DNA of 58,955 bases from an uncultured Saccharophagus sp. (GCA_937920545.1 CAKZUG010000069.1:1-58955), one strand, 5' to 3'. Positions 25,570 to 36,930 are shown, counted from the stretch's first letter. Numbers and translations: made by a program. Notes: generated from the sequence alone by a model not told the origin.

Positions 25570-27534
25570 ATGAACTGGCAAAAATCTGATTTACACACGT
25601 TTACCGATGCTCGTAAGCAAACGCGCTCGTTTGTTTCGCGGGTTATATTTGCCATTCTTATTGTGTTTATTTTAATGGGTGTCATTATTGGTCGTTTTTA
25701 CACGCTGCAAATTGAGCAGTTTGACGATTTTATTACCCAATCAGATGAAAACCGCATTCAGGTTCGCCCTGTTGCCCCCAACCGTGGTTTAATTTTTGAT
25801 GCCGATAACACTATTCTGGCTTTAAACGCGCCCAGTTTTACCTTATCGATTATCCCTGAACGTGTTAAAGATAACGATGCGTTAATTGCCCAATTACAGC
25901 AGTATATTGAGTTAAAACCTCACCACATCGAGCGCTTTAAGCGTAACCTTAAACTCCCCCGTAAGCCCTATCAGTCTACACCGTTAAAGTTACATTTATC
26001 CGAACAAGAAATTGCTATTCTAGCCGTCAATGAATACCGCTTTACGGGTGTGGAAGTAGAAGCCACATTAAAGCGAGAATACCCTGACGGTAAATATTTT
26101 GTGCATGCACTAGGGTATGTCGGGCGTATTAACTTACGTGAATTAAACGGTTTTACCCAAGAGCAAGTCGAGCAATATGGCGGGACTAACAGCATTGGTA
26201 AAACGGGACTAGAGCGATCTTACGAGGCGCAGTTACTGGGTGAGCCAGGTTCAGAGCATATCGAAACCAATGCCCGTGGGCGAGTATTAAAAGTGCTAAC
26301 ACGCGTTGCTCCCGCGCCCGGAAAAGATTTACGTTTATTTTTAGATAGCCATTTACAGCGTGTCGCGCAGGATGCATTAAAAGGTCGCCGTGGGGCCGTT
26401 GTTGCTATCGATATTGAGACAGGCGGCGTGCAGGCCATTGTTAGTAACCCGTCGTATGACCCCAATTTATTTGTCACAGGTATCAGTTATAAAAACTATA
26501 ACGCGTTACGTGATTCATGGGAAAAGCCCCTATTTAATCGCACAATACAAGCACAGTACCCCGCCGGGTCAACACTCAAACCCATGCTGGGCTTAGTGGG
26601 TTTAAGTGAAGGTATTGTCACTAAAAAAACCACCGTATATGACCCAGGCTTCTTTCAGGTGCCCGGTGATGAGCGCTTATATCGAGAATGGAAAAAAGGC
26701 GGCCACGGCAGCGGTGTGAATTTACGTAAAGCCATTGTGGAATCCTGCGACATTTATTTTTATGATTTAGCCTTTAAGGCGGGCGCTAAAAAAATGCACG
26801 ATGTAGGCGAGTTTTTTGGCTTAGGTTTAAAAACCGGGCTGGATATCCCCAGTGAACGCAGTGGTATTTGGCCGTCGCCTGCATGGAAAAAACAGCGTAA
26901 AGGTCGGCCTTGGTTTACAGGCGATAGTATTAATATGAGTATTGGTCAGGGCTATGTTTTGGTCACGCCATTACAACTCGCTGTTATGACAGCCACTATG
27001 GCCAATAAAGGCGAGCTAATTCAGCCACGTTTGGTGTCTCATATTGGTGATGTCCCTACCGTTAAAAAAATTCTTAACACCATCGAGCTACCCGATAAAT
27101 ACTGGGAGCATGTGCATGAAGCAATGGAAGGTGTATTGCATGATGCTTATTCGGGTACCGCATGGTCCGTGGGCCGTAAAGCAAAATACCGTATTGCCGG
27201 TAAAACGGGTACGGCGCAAGTGGTAGGTATTGCGCAAGATGGCGAATACGAAAGTGAAAAGTTATCAGAGCGTAATCGTGATCACGCATTATTTGTAGGC
27301 TTTGCGCCTGCCGACGACCCTAAAATTGCCGTGGCGGTGATCCTTGAGAATGGTGAGTCATCGGGCAAAGCTGCAGCCGTGGCTAAAACGGTGATGGATG
27401 CACGCTTACTGCCCAGTGTAGATGCTTCAACTGACCGCAATAGCAATTCAAATATCAATAATGCATCAGCGATAACCGCTAATAGCTCATCAGAAAAAGT
27501 GTTAAATACGCCTCACAGGCATGCTCACCTATGA
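25570..27534 (+). CDS. mrdA: Penicillin-binding protein 2 (cell elongation transpeptidase)
   Basis: Class B PBP of the elongasome, anchored by one N-terminal helix (VIFAILIVFILMGVIIGRF). 654 aa. Catalytic Ser334 in GSTLKPML, second motif Ser392 in ESCDIYFYDLA and Lys545 in the KTGTAQVV triad; the pedestal NRGLIFDADN is also present. The Asn/Ser-rich tail is variable. Its stop overlaps the rodA start by ATGA, so PBP2 and its glycosyltransferase partner are coupled. Confidence 0.97.
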   Translation: MNWQKSDLHTFTDARKQTRSFVSRVIFAILIVFILMGVIIGRFYTLQIEQFDDFITQSDENRIQVRPVAPNRGLIFDADNTILALNAPSFTLSIIPERVKDNDALIAQLQQYIELKPHHIERFKRNLKLPRKPYQSTPLKLHLSEQEIAILAVNEYRFTGVEVEATLKREYPDGKYFVHALGYVGRINLRELNGFTQEQVEQYGGTNSIGKTGLERSYEAQLLGEPGSEHIETNARGRVLKVLTRVAPAPGKDLRLFLDSHLQRVAQDALKGRRGAVVAIDIETGGVQAIVSNPSYDPNLFVTGISYKNYNALRDSWEKPLFNRTIQAQYPAGSTLKPMLGLVGLSEGIVTKKTTVYDPGFFQVPGDERLYREWKKGGHGSGVNLRKAIVESCDIYFYDLAFKAGAKKMHDVGEFFGLGLKTGLDIPSERSGIWPSPAWKKQRKGRPWFTGDSINMSIGQGYVLVTPLQLAVMTATMANKGELIQPRLVSHIGDVPTVKKILNTIELPDKYWEHVHEAMEGVLHDAYSGTAWSVGRKAKYRIAGKTGTAQVVGIAQDGEYESEKLSERNRDHALFVGFAPADDPKIAVAVILENGESSGKAAAVAKTVMDARLLPSVDASTDRNSNSNINNASAITANSSSEKVLNTPHRHAHL

Positions 27535-28676
27535 AAACAAACGAAGATTTTGTGCGCAGTATGCCCGATTCGGCGCATCATTTTGGCAAAGCGCGCGGTA
27601 TGTGGCAGCGTATTCATATCGATCCTATTTTGCTTTTAATGCTCTTTGCTCTCTGTGCTGTAGGACTGTACATTTTATACAGTGCAGGTGGCGAGAGCCA
27701 GCGCCTTATTAAGCGCCAAGGGTTAGTCATGGTAGTGGGGTTTACTGCTATGTTTACCATTGCGCAATGTAGTTTACATGTGATTAAACGTTGGGCGCCG
27801 TGGTTTTATTTGGGCGGTGTGATATTGCTCGTGTTAGTGATGTTTTTTGGTGTTGGAGCCAAAGGGGCCCAGCGCTGGCTAAGTTTAGGGTTTATGCGTT
27901 TTCAGCCGTCTGAAATTTTAAAAGTGGGGGTGCCTATTACCGTAGCCGCTTTTTTTGCAGGCCGCGCTTTACCGCCAAAATTTAAAGATATTGTTATCGC
28001 GTTAACCATTGTGGCAGTACCGTTTGTGCTTATTTTACGCCAGCCTGATTTAGGCACATCTATCTTGGTGGCAGCATCAGGCTTGTTTGTCTTGTTTTTG
28101 GCGGGTGTCAGTTGGCGCTATATTATTGGCGCGGTGGGCATTTTATTGGCTAGCCTCTGGCCAATTTGGCAGTACGTACTACAAGATTACCAAAAAACCC
28201 GTATTTTAACACTGTTTAACCCCGAGGCCGATAAGTGGGGTGCAGGCTGGAATACCATTCAGGCAAAAATTGCGATCGGATCAGGCGGCCTTGACGGTAA
28301 AGGTTGGCTTGAAGGCACACAATCACAACTGGATTTTTTACCCGAAAGCCATACTGATTTTATTATTGCGGTTCTTGCTGAAGAACTCGGTTTTATTGGC
28401 GTTGTCCTGTTATGTTTATTATATATAGGCATTATTTTACGCGGGATGCTCATTGCCGTACGCTCCCAAAATACGTTTGGGCGTTTAATGGCAGGGAGTA
28501 TTACGCTCACATTTTTTGTCTACTTATTTGTTAACATGGGTATGGTATCGGGTATGTTGCCCGTTGTCGGTGTACCGCTACCTCTTGTGAGTTATGGCGG
28601 GACATCGATGGTCACACTAATGATGGGGTTTGGTTTGTTGATGGCCGTCGCCACCGAGAAAAAGAAAACCATGTAA
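27531..28676 (+). CDS. rodA: Rod-shape SEDS peptidoglycan glycosyltransferase RodA
   Basis: 381 aa, about ten transmembrane helices. SEDS motifs: FLPESHTDFIIAVLAEELGF, FQPSEILKVG, and GVPLPLVSYGGTSM near the C terminus. Polymerises lipid II together with PBP2. The 4-nt overlap with mrdA is the classic arrangement. The N-terminal 25 residues are hydrophilic and longer than in E. coli. Confidence 0.97.
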   Translation: MKTNEDFVRSMPDSAHHFGKARGMWQRIHIDPILLLMLFALCAVGLYILYSAGGESQRLIKRQGLVMVVGFTAMFTIAQCSLHVIKRWAPWFYLGGVILLVLVMFFGVGAKGAQRWLSLGFMRFQPSEILKVGVPITVAAFFAGRALPPKFKDIVIALTIVAVPFVLILRQPDLGTSILVAASGLFVLFLAGVSWRYIIGAVGILLASLWPIWQYVLQDYQKTRILTLFNPEADKWGAGWNTIQAKIAIGSGGLDGKGWLEGTQSQLDFLPESHTDFIIAVLAEELGFIGVVLLCLLYIGIILRGMLIAVRSQNTFGRLMAGSITLTFFVYLFVNMGMVSGMLPVVGVPLPLVSYGGTSMVTLMMGFGLLMAVATEKKKTM

Positions 28677-28844
28677 TATGCATGGTAATATTTTGATACA
28701 AGCTCGACACGTAAGTAGCCTAAAACGGCTTGTTTGAAAAGTATGTGTAAATTATGCATGTTAAAGCCGTGTTCAATAAAACCACTTTAAGCCTTTATTC
28801 AGGCTATTTATTTATAGTACGTTTCACGTTTAAAAGGATAACAC

Positions 28845-29888
28845 ATGAAGCAATCTCGCTTATTCGCGGTAGGGTCATACGCGGCAAAAGTACTGGGTGC
28901 AGGGGCTATTTTTCTTGCGATGCAAGCGCAAGCTGATTACAGCGAGCACCCAGCGGGTATTAAGTTAATAAATAAAATGGTTGATACCTACGGCGCCGAT
29001 AAAGACCGCATCACCCATTTGTTAGCCAATGCAAAAAAGCAGCAGTCTATCTTGGACCTTATTTCGCGACCGGCCGAAAAAACCAAGCCGTGGTTCGAAT
29101 ACCGCAAAATATTTTTAGGGCAAAAGCGTATAGATAAAGGCGTTAATTTTTGGAAGAAACACCAACAGGCGTTAAATACCGCGAGCGAGAAATACGGCGT
29201 GCCGCAAGAAATCATTGTGGCCATTATTGGTGTCGAGACGCGTTATGGTGGATACATGGGAAGCCATCGGGTGATTGATGCATTAGCCACACTCGGTTTT
29301 GATTACCCTAAGCGCGCGCCTTTTTTTGTTAAAGAGCTTGAGCATTTTTTACTGCTCACTCAAGAGCAAAAGCAAGATCCACTCGCACTAAAAGGCTCAT
29401 ATGCGGGCGCAATGGGTTTTGGGCAGTTTATGCCAAGCAGTTACCGCGCTTATGCCGTTGACTTTGACGACGATGGCAAAGCCGATATTTGGGAAAACCC
29501 TACCGATGCCATTGGCAGCGTGGCGAATTATTTCCGTGCGCACCGCTGGCAAACGGGTGAGCCTGTGATGGCAAAAGCTATTGCGTCAGATAAAGCCGAT
29601 AGCAAGGTGCTCGATTCACGCAAACGCCCCTCATTACTGTTAGAAAAAGCCATATCAAAGGGCTACACATTAGAAAATACCAGTATTAACGGCAAAGCCG
29701 TTGCGCTCGATACCAAGGTATTGCCGTTGGCATACGATATAGAATCGGGTAAAGAGTACTGGCTTGGCTTTGATAACTTTTATGTAATCACCCGCTATAA
29801 CCGTAGCCATATGTACGCACGCGCGGTATGGGAGCTTAGCCAAGAAATTAAAAGCGCCTACCTTAAAAACACACAGGTCAAAAAATAA
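28845..29888 (+). CDS. mltB: Membrane-bound lytic transglycosylase B
   Basis: 347 aa. Cuts glycan strands, leaving 1,6-anhydro-muramic acid. Catalytic Glu131 in IIGVETRYGGYMG; other hallmarks are RVIDALATLGFDYPKRAPFF, AMGFGQFMPSSYRAYAVDFD and the YNRSHMYARAVWEL end. The N terminus (VLGAGAIFLAMQAQADY) looks like a Sec signal without a lipobox Cys, so the enzyme may be soluble in the periplasm, unlike E. coli MltB. Confidence 0.95.
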   Translation: MKQSRLFAVGSYAAKVLGAGAIFLAMQAQADYSEHPAGIKLINKMVDTYGADKDRITHLLANAKKQQSILDLISRPAEKTKPWFEYRKIFLGQKRIDKGVNFWKKHQQALNTASEKYGVPQEIIVAIIGVETRYGGYMGSHRVIDALATLGFDYPKRAPFFVKELEHFLLLTQEQKQDPLALKGSYAGAMGFGQFMPSSYRAYAVDFDDDGKADIWENPTDAIGSVANYFRAHRWQTGEPVMAKAIASDKADSKVLDSRKRPSLLLEKAISKGYTLENTSINGKAVALDTKVLPLAYDIESGKEYWLGFDNFYVITRYNRSHMYARAVWELSQEIKSAYLKNTQVKK

Positions 29889-29890
29889 GC

Positions 29891-30895
29891 ATGAAGGCTA
29901 TGTTACTGCGCAAGTTAAATACATGTTTTTATTACACCGCTTGTGCGGGCATAGCGTTGATGTTACTTACCGCATGTGAGACACCTAGGTATACGCCGCC
30001 TACGTCACAACCCAACGGCGTTAATATTCCCACGGCAGCCCCCGATTATGGCCCACGTGCAGCGCTGGATGTGAGCCATATCCCGATCCCTGTTCCCCGT
30101 GTTGAGCCGCGAGCACGCACAAGCAATGTCACGCCCTACAAAGTAAAGGGTAAGACGTATCGCGTGTTAAATAACCCTGTGGGCTTTCGTCAAAAGGGGA
30201 TTGCCTCTTGGTATGGGTATAAATTTCACGGTAAAACCACGGCCAATGGCGAGCTGTATAATATGTACGCTGTGACGGCTGCACATAAAACCTTGCCGAT
30301 CCCCAGTTTTGTGCGTGTGACCAACTTAAACAATAACCGCTCGATTATTGTACGTGTGAATGATCGCGGGCCATTTCATGACAACCGTATTATTGATCTC
30401 AGTTACACGGCGGCTAAAAAGCTCGACTATATTGATAAAGGTACAGCCCCTGTGGCGGTTGAATATATTGACCCTGCAACCTTTACCGCGCCCCATCCAG
30501 ATACATTAGATAACACGGCAAGTTTACGCACCAAAAAGGGTAAATCTAAAAAAGCGGCACCCATGCCGTTTCACTCGGGTGGATATGAGTTACCCAAAGG
30601 CACCTATCTGCAGATGGGTGCCTTCTCAAAAACGCAGGGGGCAAACGCGTTTAAAAAATCGTTAACGCGTAAAATGATCTCGCATTTGGCGCGTATCAAT
30701 AAGCAGCCACCCAGACGCCAAAAGCAGATTGCTATTTCTATTGTTAAGCCTCGCCAGCTACGTATTTATAACGATAGCCTTTATCGCATTCAAATTGGCC
30801 CTATTGCTAACGCTTTTGACATGGAAGCGGTAAGAAAAGCCCTTGCTCAAGTCGGGATTGCCGATCCGCACAGTATTAACCGCCAAGGATTATAA
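29891..30895 (+). CDS. rlpA: Septal ring lytic transglycosylase / rare lipoprotein A
   Basis: 334-aa lipoprotein with lipobox LLTAC (Cys29). Double-psi beta-barrel region: GIASWYGYKFHGKTTANGE, AAHKTLPIPSFVRVTNL and VRVNDRGPFHDNRIIDLS. The C-terminal SPOR domain starts about 235 (GTYLQMGAFSKTQGANAFKK) and binds denuded septal glycan. Two bases after mltB, so co-transcribed. Confidence 0.95.
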   Translation: MKAMLLRKLNTCFYYTACAGIALMLLTACETPRYTPPTSQPNGVNIPTAAPDYGPRAALDVSHIPIPVPRVEPRARTSNVTPYKVKGKTYRVLNNPVGFRQKGIASWYGYKFHGKTTANGELYNMYAVTAAHKTLPIPSFVRVTNLNNNRSIIVRVNDRGPFHDNRIIDLSYTAAKKLDYIDKGTAPVAVEYIDPATFTAPHPDTLDNTASLRTKKGKSKKAAPMPFHSGGYELPKGTYLQMGAFSKTQGANAFKKSLTRKMISHLARINKQPPRRQKQIAISIVKPRQLRIYNDSLYRIQIGPIANAFDMEAVRKALAQVGIADPHSINRQGL

Positions 30896-31089
30896 TCGTT
30901 AAATAGTGGAGCTGGCTTACAAATAGGCTAAGTCGGCTGCACATGGTTTCACCTGTTCAGGTTGCGCCGTCAAGCTGTTACAATACACCGCACTTATTTT
31001 ATCTTTTTATTTAATTACTCTTTAACGTTCAATATGCGTGAATATCACGCCGTTGACATGCACTTCATTAAAAAGGCTTTCTTTTACTT

Positions 31090-32262
31090 ATGATCAATTT
31101 TTTGCGTCTTTGTTTTATTGCCTCATTGCTTATGGTTGTGAATGCTTGGGCTGCGCCCATTATTATGCCTGCGCCCCCTAAGTTATCGGCAAAAGCCTAT
31201 ATTATGATGGATGCCGACACAGGCAATGTCATTGTTGAGCACAATGCTGACGAGCAAATGGAGCCCGCCAGCTTAACTAAAATGATGACAGCGTATATTG
31301 TCTCAGAAGAGATTATTGCTGGGCGCTTAACAGAAGATTCGCTGGTTAAAATTAGTGATAATGCATGGCGCAAAGGCGGGACCAAAAGCGGTAGCTCGAC
31401 CATGTTTTTAAAACCGCGTAGCGAAGTCAAGGTGATTGATTTATTACGCGGTGTGATTATTCAATCGGGTAACGATGCCAGTATTGCGCTGGCCGAGCAC
31501 ATTGCCGGTGGCGAAGACGCTTTCTCTGATGTGATGAACCAACAAGCCGCATTACTCGGCATGACAAATTCTCATTTTTTAAATGCGACAGGGTGGCCAG
31601 CAGATGGCCACTTAAGTACCGCGCGGGACATGGCTATCTTGGCGCGTGCCGCCATTATTGATCACCCAATGCATTACCCTATTCATGCCGAAAAATACTT
31701 TAAGTACAACGGCATTAATCAGGGCAACCGTAACAAATTGTTATTTGAAGACCCAACCGTAGACGGTTTGAAAACAGGCCATACCAATGCGGCAGGTTAT
31801 TGTTTAGTGGCGTCGGCTAAGCGCAAAGGTATGCGTTTAATTACGGTTGTACTGGGCACTCGCTCAGATAAAGCACGTACACAAGATTCTCAAAAACTAC
31901 TGGCGTATGGTTTTAGAAACTTCAATACACAAACGCTCTATGCCAAAGGCGCACAAGTCACTCAGGCGCGCGTATGGAAAGGCCAAGCCGATACTGTACC
32001 ACTCACCGTTGCCGACAATATCCAAGTCACTATTCCGGTTGGCAGCGAGAAAAACATCAAAGCGGTATCCAAGATGCAGTACCCTATAACTGCACCCATT
32101 CAAAAAGGGCAGGTGCTGGGTAATATAGTCTTGACCTTAGACGGTAAACCACTGGGTGAGTTCGGATTGATTTCTGCGCAAACCGTAGAGGAAGGCGGCT
32201 TTTTCTCCCGCATGATAGACGCCGTGTTATTAATGTTTGATGATAACCCTGCTAGCGAGTAA
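31090..32262 (+). CDS. dacA: D-alanyl-D-alanine carboxypeptidase (PBP5/6 family)
   Basis: 390 aa. Trims the terminal D-Ala of pentapeptides in the periplasm. Signal peptide ends at NAWA/AP. Ser61 in SLTKM, Ser126 in SGNDAS and Lys228 in KTGHTN form the three penicillin-binding motifs. A C-terminal beta domain and amphipathic helix (FFSRMIDAVLLMF) attach it to the outer face of the inner membrane. dacA versus dacC naming is arbitrary here. Confidence 0.95.
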   Translation: MINFLRLCFIASLLMVVNAWAAPIIMPAPPKLSAKAYIMMDADTGNVIVEHNADEQMEPASLTKMMTAYIVSEEIIAGRLTEDSLVKISDNAWRKGGTKSGSSTMFLKPRSEVKVIDLLRGVIIQSGNDASIALAEHIAGGEDAFSDVMNQQAALLGMTNSHFLNATGWPADGHLSTARDMAILARAAIIDHPMHYPIHAEKYFKYNGINQGNRNKLLFEDPTVDGLKTGHTNAAGYCLVASAKRKGMRLITVVLGTRSDKARTQDSQKLLAYGFRNFNTQTLYAKGAQVTQARVWKGQADTVPLTVADNIQVTIPVGSEKNIKAVSKMQYPITAPIQKGQVLGNIVLTLDGKPLGEFGLISAQTVEEGGFFSRMIDAVLLMFDDNPASE

Positions 32263-32326
32263 TACTTAACAACCCATACTAAAACGCTTAACGACTAAAT
32301 TTAGCACCCGATAAAACAGGTTTACC

Positions 32327-32599
32327 ATGACAGATCAGGCACCCCCTAAAATAGAGTTTCCCTGCGAAAATTACCCCATTAAAACAATGGGTGTGGCGAG
32401 CGAGTCATTTATTAATGGCGTGCTGGCAGTTATGCAAAAGCATGCGCCGGGCTTTGATTTAAACCGCGTTAAAGTCAAAGACAGCGCCAAAGGCACATTT
32501 CAGTCGTGTACTGTTTATATTACCGCAACCGGCGAGCCACAATTAAAGGCCATTTTTGAAGATTTAAAAGCCGTTGACGGCACAAAAATGGTGTTGTAA
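32327..32599 (+). CDS. ybeD: YbeD/DUF493 family protein
   Basis: 90 aa small alpha/beta protein with IEFPCENYPIKTMGVASESF at the start. Conserved between dacA and lipB in many Gammaproteobacteria; role in lipoate metabolism suspected from position only. Its stop directly abuts the possible TTG start of lipB. Confidence 0.93.
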   Translation: MTDQAPPKIEFPCENYPIKTMGVASESFINGVLAVMQKHAPGFDLNRVKVKDSAKGTFQSCTVYITATGEPQLKAIFEDLKAVDGTKMVL

Positions 32600-33244
32600 T
32601 TGCCTCATACACAGATGCTACCCTTACATTTACACGCTCTAGGTCTACAGCCCTACGAGCAGGTTTGGCAAAAAATGCAAGCCTTTACCCAAACCCGCGA
32701 TGCCGATACGCCCGACGAGCTATGGCTGGTTGAACACCCGCCTGTTTTTACACAAGGGCAAGCAGGTAAGCCCGAGCATATCTTAATAAACAGTGATATT
32801 CCGCTGGTTGAAACAGATAGGGGCGGGCAGGTCACCTACCACGGCCCAGGCCAATTGGTGGCCTACCCATTGCTAAACCTTAAACGGTTAAAAGTCGGCG
32901 TGCGTGAATTAGTCACGTTAATCGAGCAGTCGGTTGTGGCGTTTTTACAGCATTACACTATTGACGCCTACCCTAAAAAAGACGCGCCCGGTGTGTATGT
33001 TAACGAACAAAAAATAGCGTCTCTTGGTTTACGTGTGCGCCGTGGCTGTAGTTTTCATGGCGTGGCCATTAACATCAACCCCGATCTTAGCCCTTTTCTA
33101 CAGATTAACCCCTGTGGTTATGCGGGTTTAAGCATGACGCGGCTCAGTGATTTAACGCAAACACCCGTCGATGTCAGTCATACCCAGCTTATTTACGCGC
33201 GTATATTAGCCCAAACACTCAATATGACGCTTAAAGAAACATAA
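32600..33244 (+). CDS. lipB: Octanoyl-ACP:protein octanoyltransferase
   Basis: Transfers octanoyl groups to lipoyl domains for LipA to convert. Motifs [40 protein letters not shown] and [12 protein letters not shown], with catalytic Cys172 in INPCGYAG and the Lys in [12 protein letters not shown]. Start uncertain: TTG 32600, abutting ybeD, or ATG 32615; E. coli LipB suggests the N terminus is short either way. Confidence 0.96.
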   Translation: MPHTQMLPLHLHALGLQPYEQVWQKMQAFTQTRDADTPDELWLVEHPPVFTQGQAGKPEHILINSDIPLVETDRGGQVTYHGPGQLVAYPLLNLKRLKVGVRELVTLIEQSVVAFLQHYTIDAYPKKDAPGVYVNEQKIASLGLRVRRGCSFHGVAININPDLSPFLQINPCGYAGLSMTRLSDLTQTPVDVSHTQLIYARILAQTLNMTLKET

Positions 33245-33365
33245 CATTTCCCTGCTATTTTGGTTCAAATAGCATTAACGGCAGGCATTAAAATGCCTTG
33301 CCCCGTGGTAATGTTACTCTTACGCGGTTAAAATGCGCGCATTATTTACCCTACCGAGAAAACGT

Positions 33366-34397
33366 ATGAGCAATACAACAACGCCTAACGACCCTCCAAC
33401 TGTAGAGCCGCAAAATAACGCGGTACAAACGATTGAGCCTGTAAAGCGCACCCGTCGTATCGCCCAAGGTGAAAAACTGCGTGACGCCGATAAGGTTGAG
33501 CGTATCCCCGTCAAGGTTATCGCGTCCGACGCCATGCTACGTAAGCCCGATTGGATTCGTATTCGCGTGGGCAACGACCCTGAAGTCGACCGTATTAAAA
33601 AGCTACTGCGCAAAAACAAACTCGCCACAGTTTGCGAAGAAGCCAACTGCCCAAACTTAACCGAATGTTTTGGCGGTGGTACGGCTACGTTTATGATCAT
33701 GGGCGAAATTTGTACGCGTCGTTGTCCATTTTGCGATGTGGGCCACGGCAAACCCAACCCATTAGATGAAAACGAACCGCTGCAACTGTCTGAAGCCATA
33801 GCAGAAATGGGCTTAAAGTATGTTGTGATTACCTCGGTTGATCGCGATGATTTACGCGATGGCGGTGCACAGCATTTTGCCGAGTGTATATCGCATTCGC
33901 GTCGTCTGTCCCCTAACTTAGAAATCGAGATCCTTACCCCCGATTTTAGGGGCCGTATGGATGTCGCGCTAGATATTCTTGCGCAAACCCCGCCAGATGT
34001 ATTTAACCACAACCTAGAGACCGTCCCGCGTTTATACCGTCAGGCGCGCCCGGGTGCCAACTATAAATGGTCGCTTGAATTGCTTAAAAAGTATAAAGCC
34101 ATGCGCCCAAATGTGTTGACTAAATCGGGCTTAATGGTGGGTTTGGGCGAGACTAAAGAAGAAATCTTCGAGGTCTTAAAAGATATGCGCGAGCACGATA
34201 TTGATATGCTTACCATTGGCCAGTATTTGCAACCGTCGCGCGATCATTTACCCGTTGAGCGCTATGTAGAGCCTGCCGAGTTTGACGAATATACACGCGT
34301 TGCCAAAGAGCTTGGTTTTAAACGTGCAGCATGCGGCCCCTTAGTGCGATCGTCTTACCATGCCGATAAACAAGCCCACGGCGAAGACGTTACTTAA
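33366..34397 (+). CDS. lipA: Lipoyl synthase
   Basis: Radical-SAM enzyme inserting two sulfurs into octanoyl chains. 343 aa from the ATG at 33366; an in-frame ATG at 33333 is less likely. SAM cluster CTRRCPFC (Cys116, 120, 123) and auxiliary cluster Cys in [13 protein letters not shown]; the C-terminal RSSYHAD carries the conserved Ser ligand. Follows lipB by 121 bp. Confidence 0.96.
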   Translation: MSNTTTPNDPPTVEPQNNAVQTIEPVKRTRRIAQGEKLRDADKVERIPVKVIASDAMLRKPDWIRIRVGNDPEVDRIKKLLRKNKLATVCEEANCPNLTECFGGGTATFMIMGEICTRRCPFCDVGHGKPNPLDENEPLQLSEAIAEMGLKYVVITSVDRDDLRDGGAQHFAECISHSRRLSPNLEIEILTPDFRGRMDVALDILAQTPPDVFNHNLETVPRLYRQARPGANYKWSLELLKKYKAMRPNVLTKSGLMVGLGETKEEIFEVLKDMREHDIDMLTIGQYLQPSRDHLPVERYVEPAEFDEYTRVAKELGFKRAACGPLVRSSYHADKQAHGEDVT

Positions 34398-34417
34398 CAC
34401 CGTTATATTCACTTAAA

Positions 34418-34460
34418 GAATCCTACAAAAAAGCGCGAAATACCGTTTTTTGTAGGATTC
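34418..34460. terminator. 15-bp perfect inverted repeat after lipA
   Basis: GAATCCTACAAAAAA and TTTTTTGTAGGATTC, 13-nt loop, 20 bp after the lipA stop. The U-run is inside the stem, so it is a possible rather than a textbook terminator. Confidence 0.55.
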
Positions 34461-34562
34461 GTATCAAATACGCATAAAAATCACCCGTGCAGGCCGCAAT
34501 AACTTGCGTTATACGCAGTCAACACAGAGAATACGCCTCTGTTTTCTTCTATCCTATAATCT

Positions 34563-35837
34563 ATGAATTTAATTGCATTAGGTATTAACCATACAACCGC
34601 AAGTTTGGACGTACGAGAAAAAGTCGCATTTGCATCATCGCATTTAAGCGATGCGCTCTCGCACGCCAAACAGTTTGGTGATATTGACGATATTGCAATT
34701 TTATCGACCTGCAACCGTACCGAAATATACAGCTCGGGCAACGCCACACCCAAGCAGCTATTAACGTGGCTGGCGCAATATAAACATGTCGATATCGAGC
34801 AGCTCTTACCCGTCCATTACGCTTACGAGCAATCTGATGCGGCAAACCATATGATGCGTGTTGCCTGTGGTTTAGATTCACAAGTTTTGGGCGAGCCACA
34901 AATATTGGGCCAAATGAAAACGGCGTACAATAACGCCAGCGACGCGAACATGCTAAATGGCAAGCTATATAGTGTGTTTCAGTTTGTGTTTAACATGGCC
35001 AAAAAAGTACGTACCCAAACCAAAATAGGGGAAAACCCCGTATCGGTTGCGTACGCCGCTGTGAGCTTGGCGCAACAAATTTTTGCCGATTTAAACCAAG
35101 GTACAGCCTTACTCATTGGCGCAGGCGAAACCATCGATTTAGCCGCTAAACATATTGTGGCGCAAGGTATTGGCCACTTAATAGTGGCAAACCGTACACT
35201 CAAAAACGCCGAGGCGCTTGCCGATCATTACGGCGGTGAGGCCATTGTCCTATCAGATATCCCTAAATATTTGTCAAAAGTGGATATCGTTATCTCATCT
35301 ACGGCAAGTCAGCTGCCTGTTTTAGGTAAGGGCGCGGTTGAGCAAGCCTTAAAAGCACGCAAGCACAAACCCATGTTTATGGTCGATATTGCCGTGCCGC
35401 GCGATATCGAGCCGCAGGTAGATGAATTAGACGATGTCTACTTATATACCGTCGACGATTTAAAAGGCGTGATCGACGAAAACATGAAGTCGCGTGAACA
35501 AGCGGCTAAAATTGCACAAGAAATTATCAACGAAGGGCTCAAGCAGCTTGAGCGCGAAATGCGAGCGCAGCAATCAGTAGGCACCATTAAAAACCTACGT
35601 GAGCACGTCGAGCTGCTAAAGCAAAGCGAGTTAGCCAAAGCCAAAAAAATGCTAGCAAGCGGAGCTGACCCCGAGCAAACACTTGAGCTGCTCGCCCGTA
35701 ATCTATCCAATAAATTACTCCATACGCCCAGCACCCAGCTTAAAGCCGCTGCGCAAGATGGCCATACACACGTTATCCAGAGCGCGCAAATTTTGTTTGA
35801 TTTGCCGCCCTCAGACACAATAAAAAGCGAGAAGTAA
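34563..35837 (+). CDS. hemA: Glutamyl-tRNA reductase
   Basis: First committed step of C5-pathway haem synthesis. 424 aa. [17 protein letters not shown] at the N terminus, catalytic Cys50 in [10 protein letters not shown] (same number as E. coli), [20 protein letters not shown]-binding [14 protein letters not shown], and a C-terminal dimerisation helix region. The stop shares one base with the prfA start. Confidence 0.97.
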   Translation: MNLIALGINHTTASLDVREKVAFASSHLSDALSHAKQFGDIDDIAILSTCNRTEIYSSGNATPKQLLTWLAQYKHVDIEQLLPVHYAYEQSDAANHMMRVACGLDSQVLGEPQILGQMKTAYNNASDANMLNGKLYSVFQFVFNMAKKVRTQTKIGENPVSVAYAAVSLAQQIFADLNQGTALLIGAGETIDLAAKHIVAQGIGHLIVANRTLKNAEALADHYGGEAIVLSDIPKYLSKVDIVISSTASQLPVLGKGAVEQALKARKHKPMFMVDIAVPRDIEPQVDELDDVYLYTVDDLKGVIDENMKSREQAAKIAQEIINEGLKQLEREMRAQQSVGTIKNLREHVELLKQSELAKAKKMLASGADPEQTLELLARNLSNKLLHTPSTQLKAAAQDGHTHVIQSAQILFDLPPSDTIKSEK

Positions 35838-36919
35838 TGAAAGCGTCGATAAAGGCAAAGCTTGAGCATTTAGCCGAGCGATACGAGGAAGTGGGTGCCC
35901 TAATGGGCGACCCTGATGTGATTACCAATCAAGATAAATTCAGAAGTTTAGGCCGCGAATACGCCGAGCTAGAGCCTATTGTACAGTGTTTTGAAAAGTA
36001 CAATACCGTGCTTGAGGATATCGAAGAAGCCAAGCTCATGCAGCAAGACAGCGACCCCGACATGCGCGCCATGGCGCAAGACGAGCTAAAAGCCAACGAG
36101 GCACGCCGCGAGCCATTAGAGTTAGAACTGCAAAAATTGCTGCTGCCCAAAGACCCTAACGACACTAAAAACGTGTTTTTAGAAGTGCGTGCTGGCACGG
36201 GTGGCGATGAAGCGGCCATTTTTTCTGGCGACCTATTTCGCATGTATCTACGCTACGCCGAGTCTAACGGCTGGAAAGTGGAAATCGTCAGCGAAAATAC
36301 TGGCGATCACGGTGGCTACAAAGAGATTATTACTCGTATTGTGGGTAATGGCGTGTATTCAAAATTAAAATTTGAATCTGGCGCGCACCGTGTTCAACGT
36401 GTGCCCGATACCGAATCGCAGGGGCGTATTCACACGTCGGCCTGTACTGTAGCGGTTATGGCCGAAGCCGATAGCCTCGAAGAAATCAATATCAATAAAG
36501 GCGATCTACGTGTTGATACCTTCCGTGCAAGTGGCGCGGGTGGGCAGCACGTGAACAAAACCGATTCGGCTATACGCCTAACGCATCTTCCAACAGGTGT
36601 GGTAGTGGAATGCCAAGATGAGCGCTCGCAGCATAAAAACCGAGCTAAAGCGATGTCACTCTTGGCAGCACGTTTAAGCACCGCACAAGAAGAAAAGGCC
36701 GCTGCCGAGCAAGCGTCAGCGCGTAAAAGCCTAGTCGGTAGCGGTGATCGCTCAGAGCGTATCCGCACTTATAATTATCCACAGGGCCGCATTACGGACC
36801 ACCGCATTAACTTAACGTTATACAAGCTAGACGAGATCATGCAGGGTGCATTGGATGATGTTGTTCAGCCCCTTGTGAACGAATACCAAGCCGATCAGCT
36901 TGCCTCTTTAGCCGACTAG
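35837..36919 (+). CDS. prfA: Peptide chain release factor 1
   Basis: 360 aa, standard length. Releases peptides at UAA and UAG. GGQ motif near residue 235 in [16 protein letters not shown], and the preceding [20 protein letters not shown] is typical. Coupled to hemA by a TAATG junction; PrmC, which methylates the GGQ glutamine, is encoded just after. Confidence 0.98.
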   Translation: MKASIKAKLEHLAERYEEVGALMGDPDVITNQDKFRSLGREYAELEPIVQCFEKYNTVLEDIEEAKLMQQDSDPDMRAMAQDELKANEARREPLELELQKLLLPKDPNDTKNVFLEVRAGTGGDEAAIFSGDLFRMYLRYAESNGWKVEIVSENTGDHGGYKEIITRIVGNGVYSKLKFESGAHRVQRVPDTESQGRIHTSACTVAVMAEADSLEEININKGDLRVDTFRASGAGGQHVNKTDSAIRLTHLPTGVVVECQDERSQHKNRAKAMSLLAARLSTAQEEKAAAEQASARKSLVGSGDRSERIRTYNYPQGRITDHRINLTLYKLDEIMQGALDDVVQPLVNEYQADQLASLAD

Positions 36920-36930
36920 CTTATTGTTTT

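Noticed and set aside
33280-33305. Small hairpin GGCAGGCATTAAAATGCCTTGCC between lipB and lipA as terminator
   Set aside because: Short, bulged stem and no U-run; may be a structure but not supportable as a terminator.
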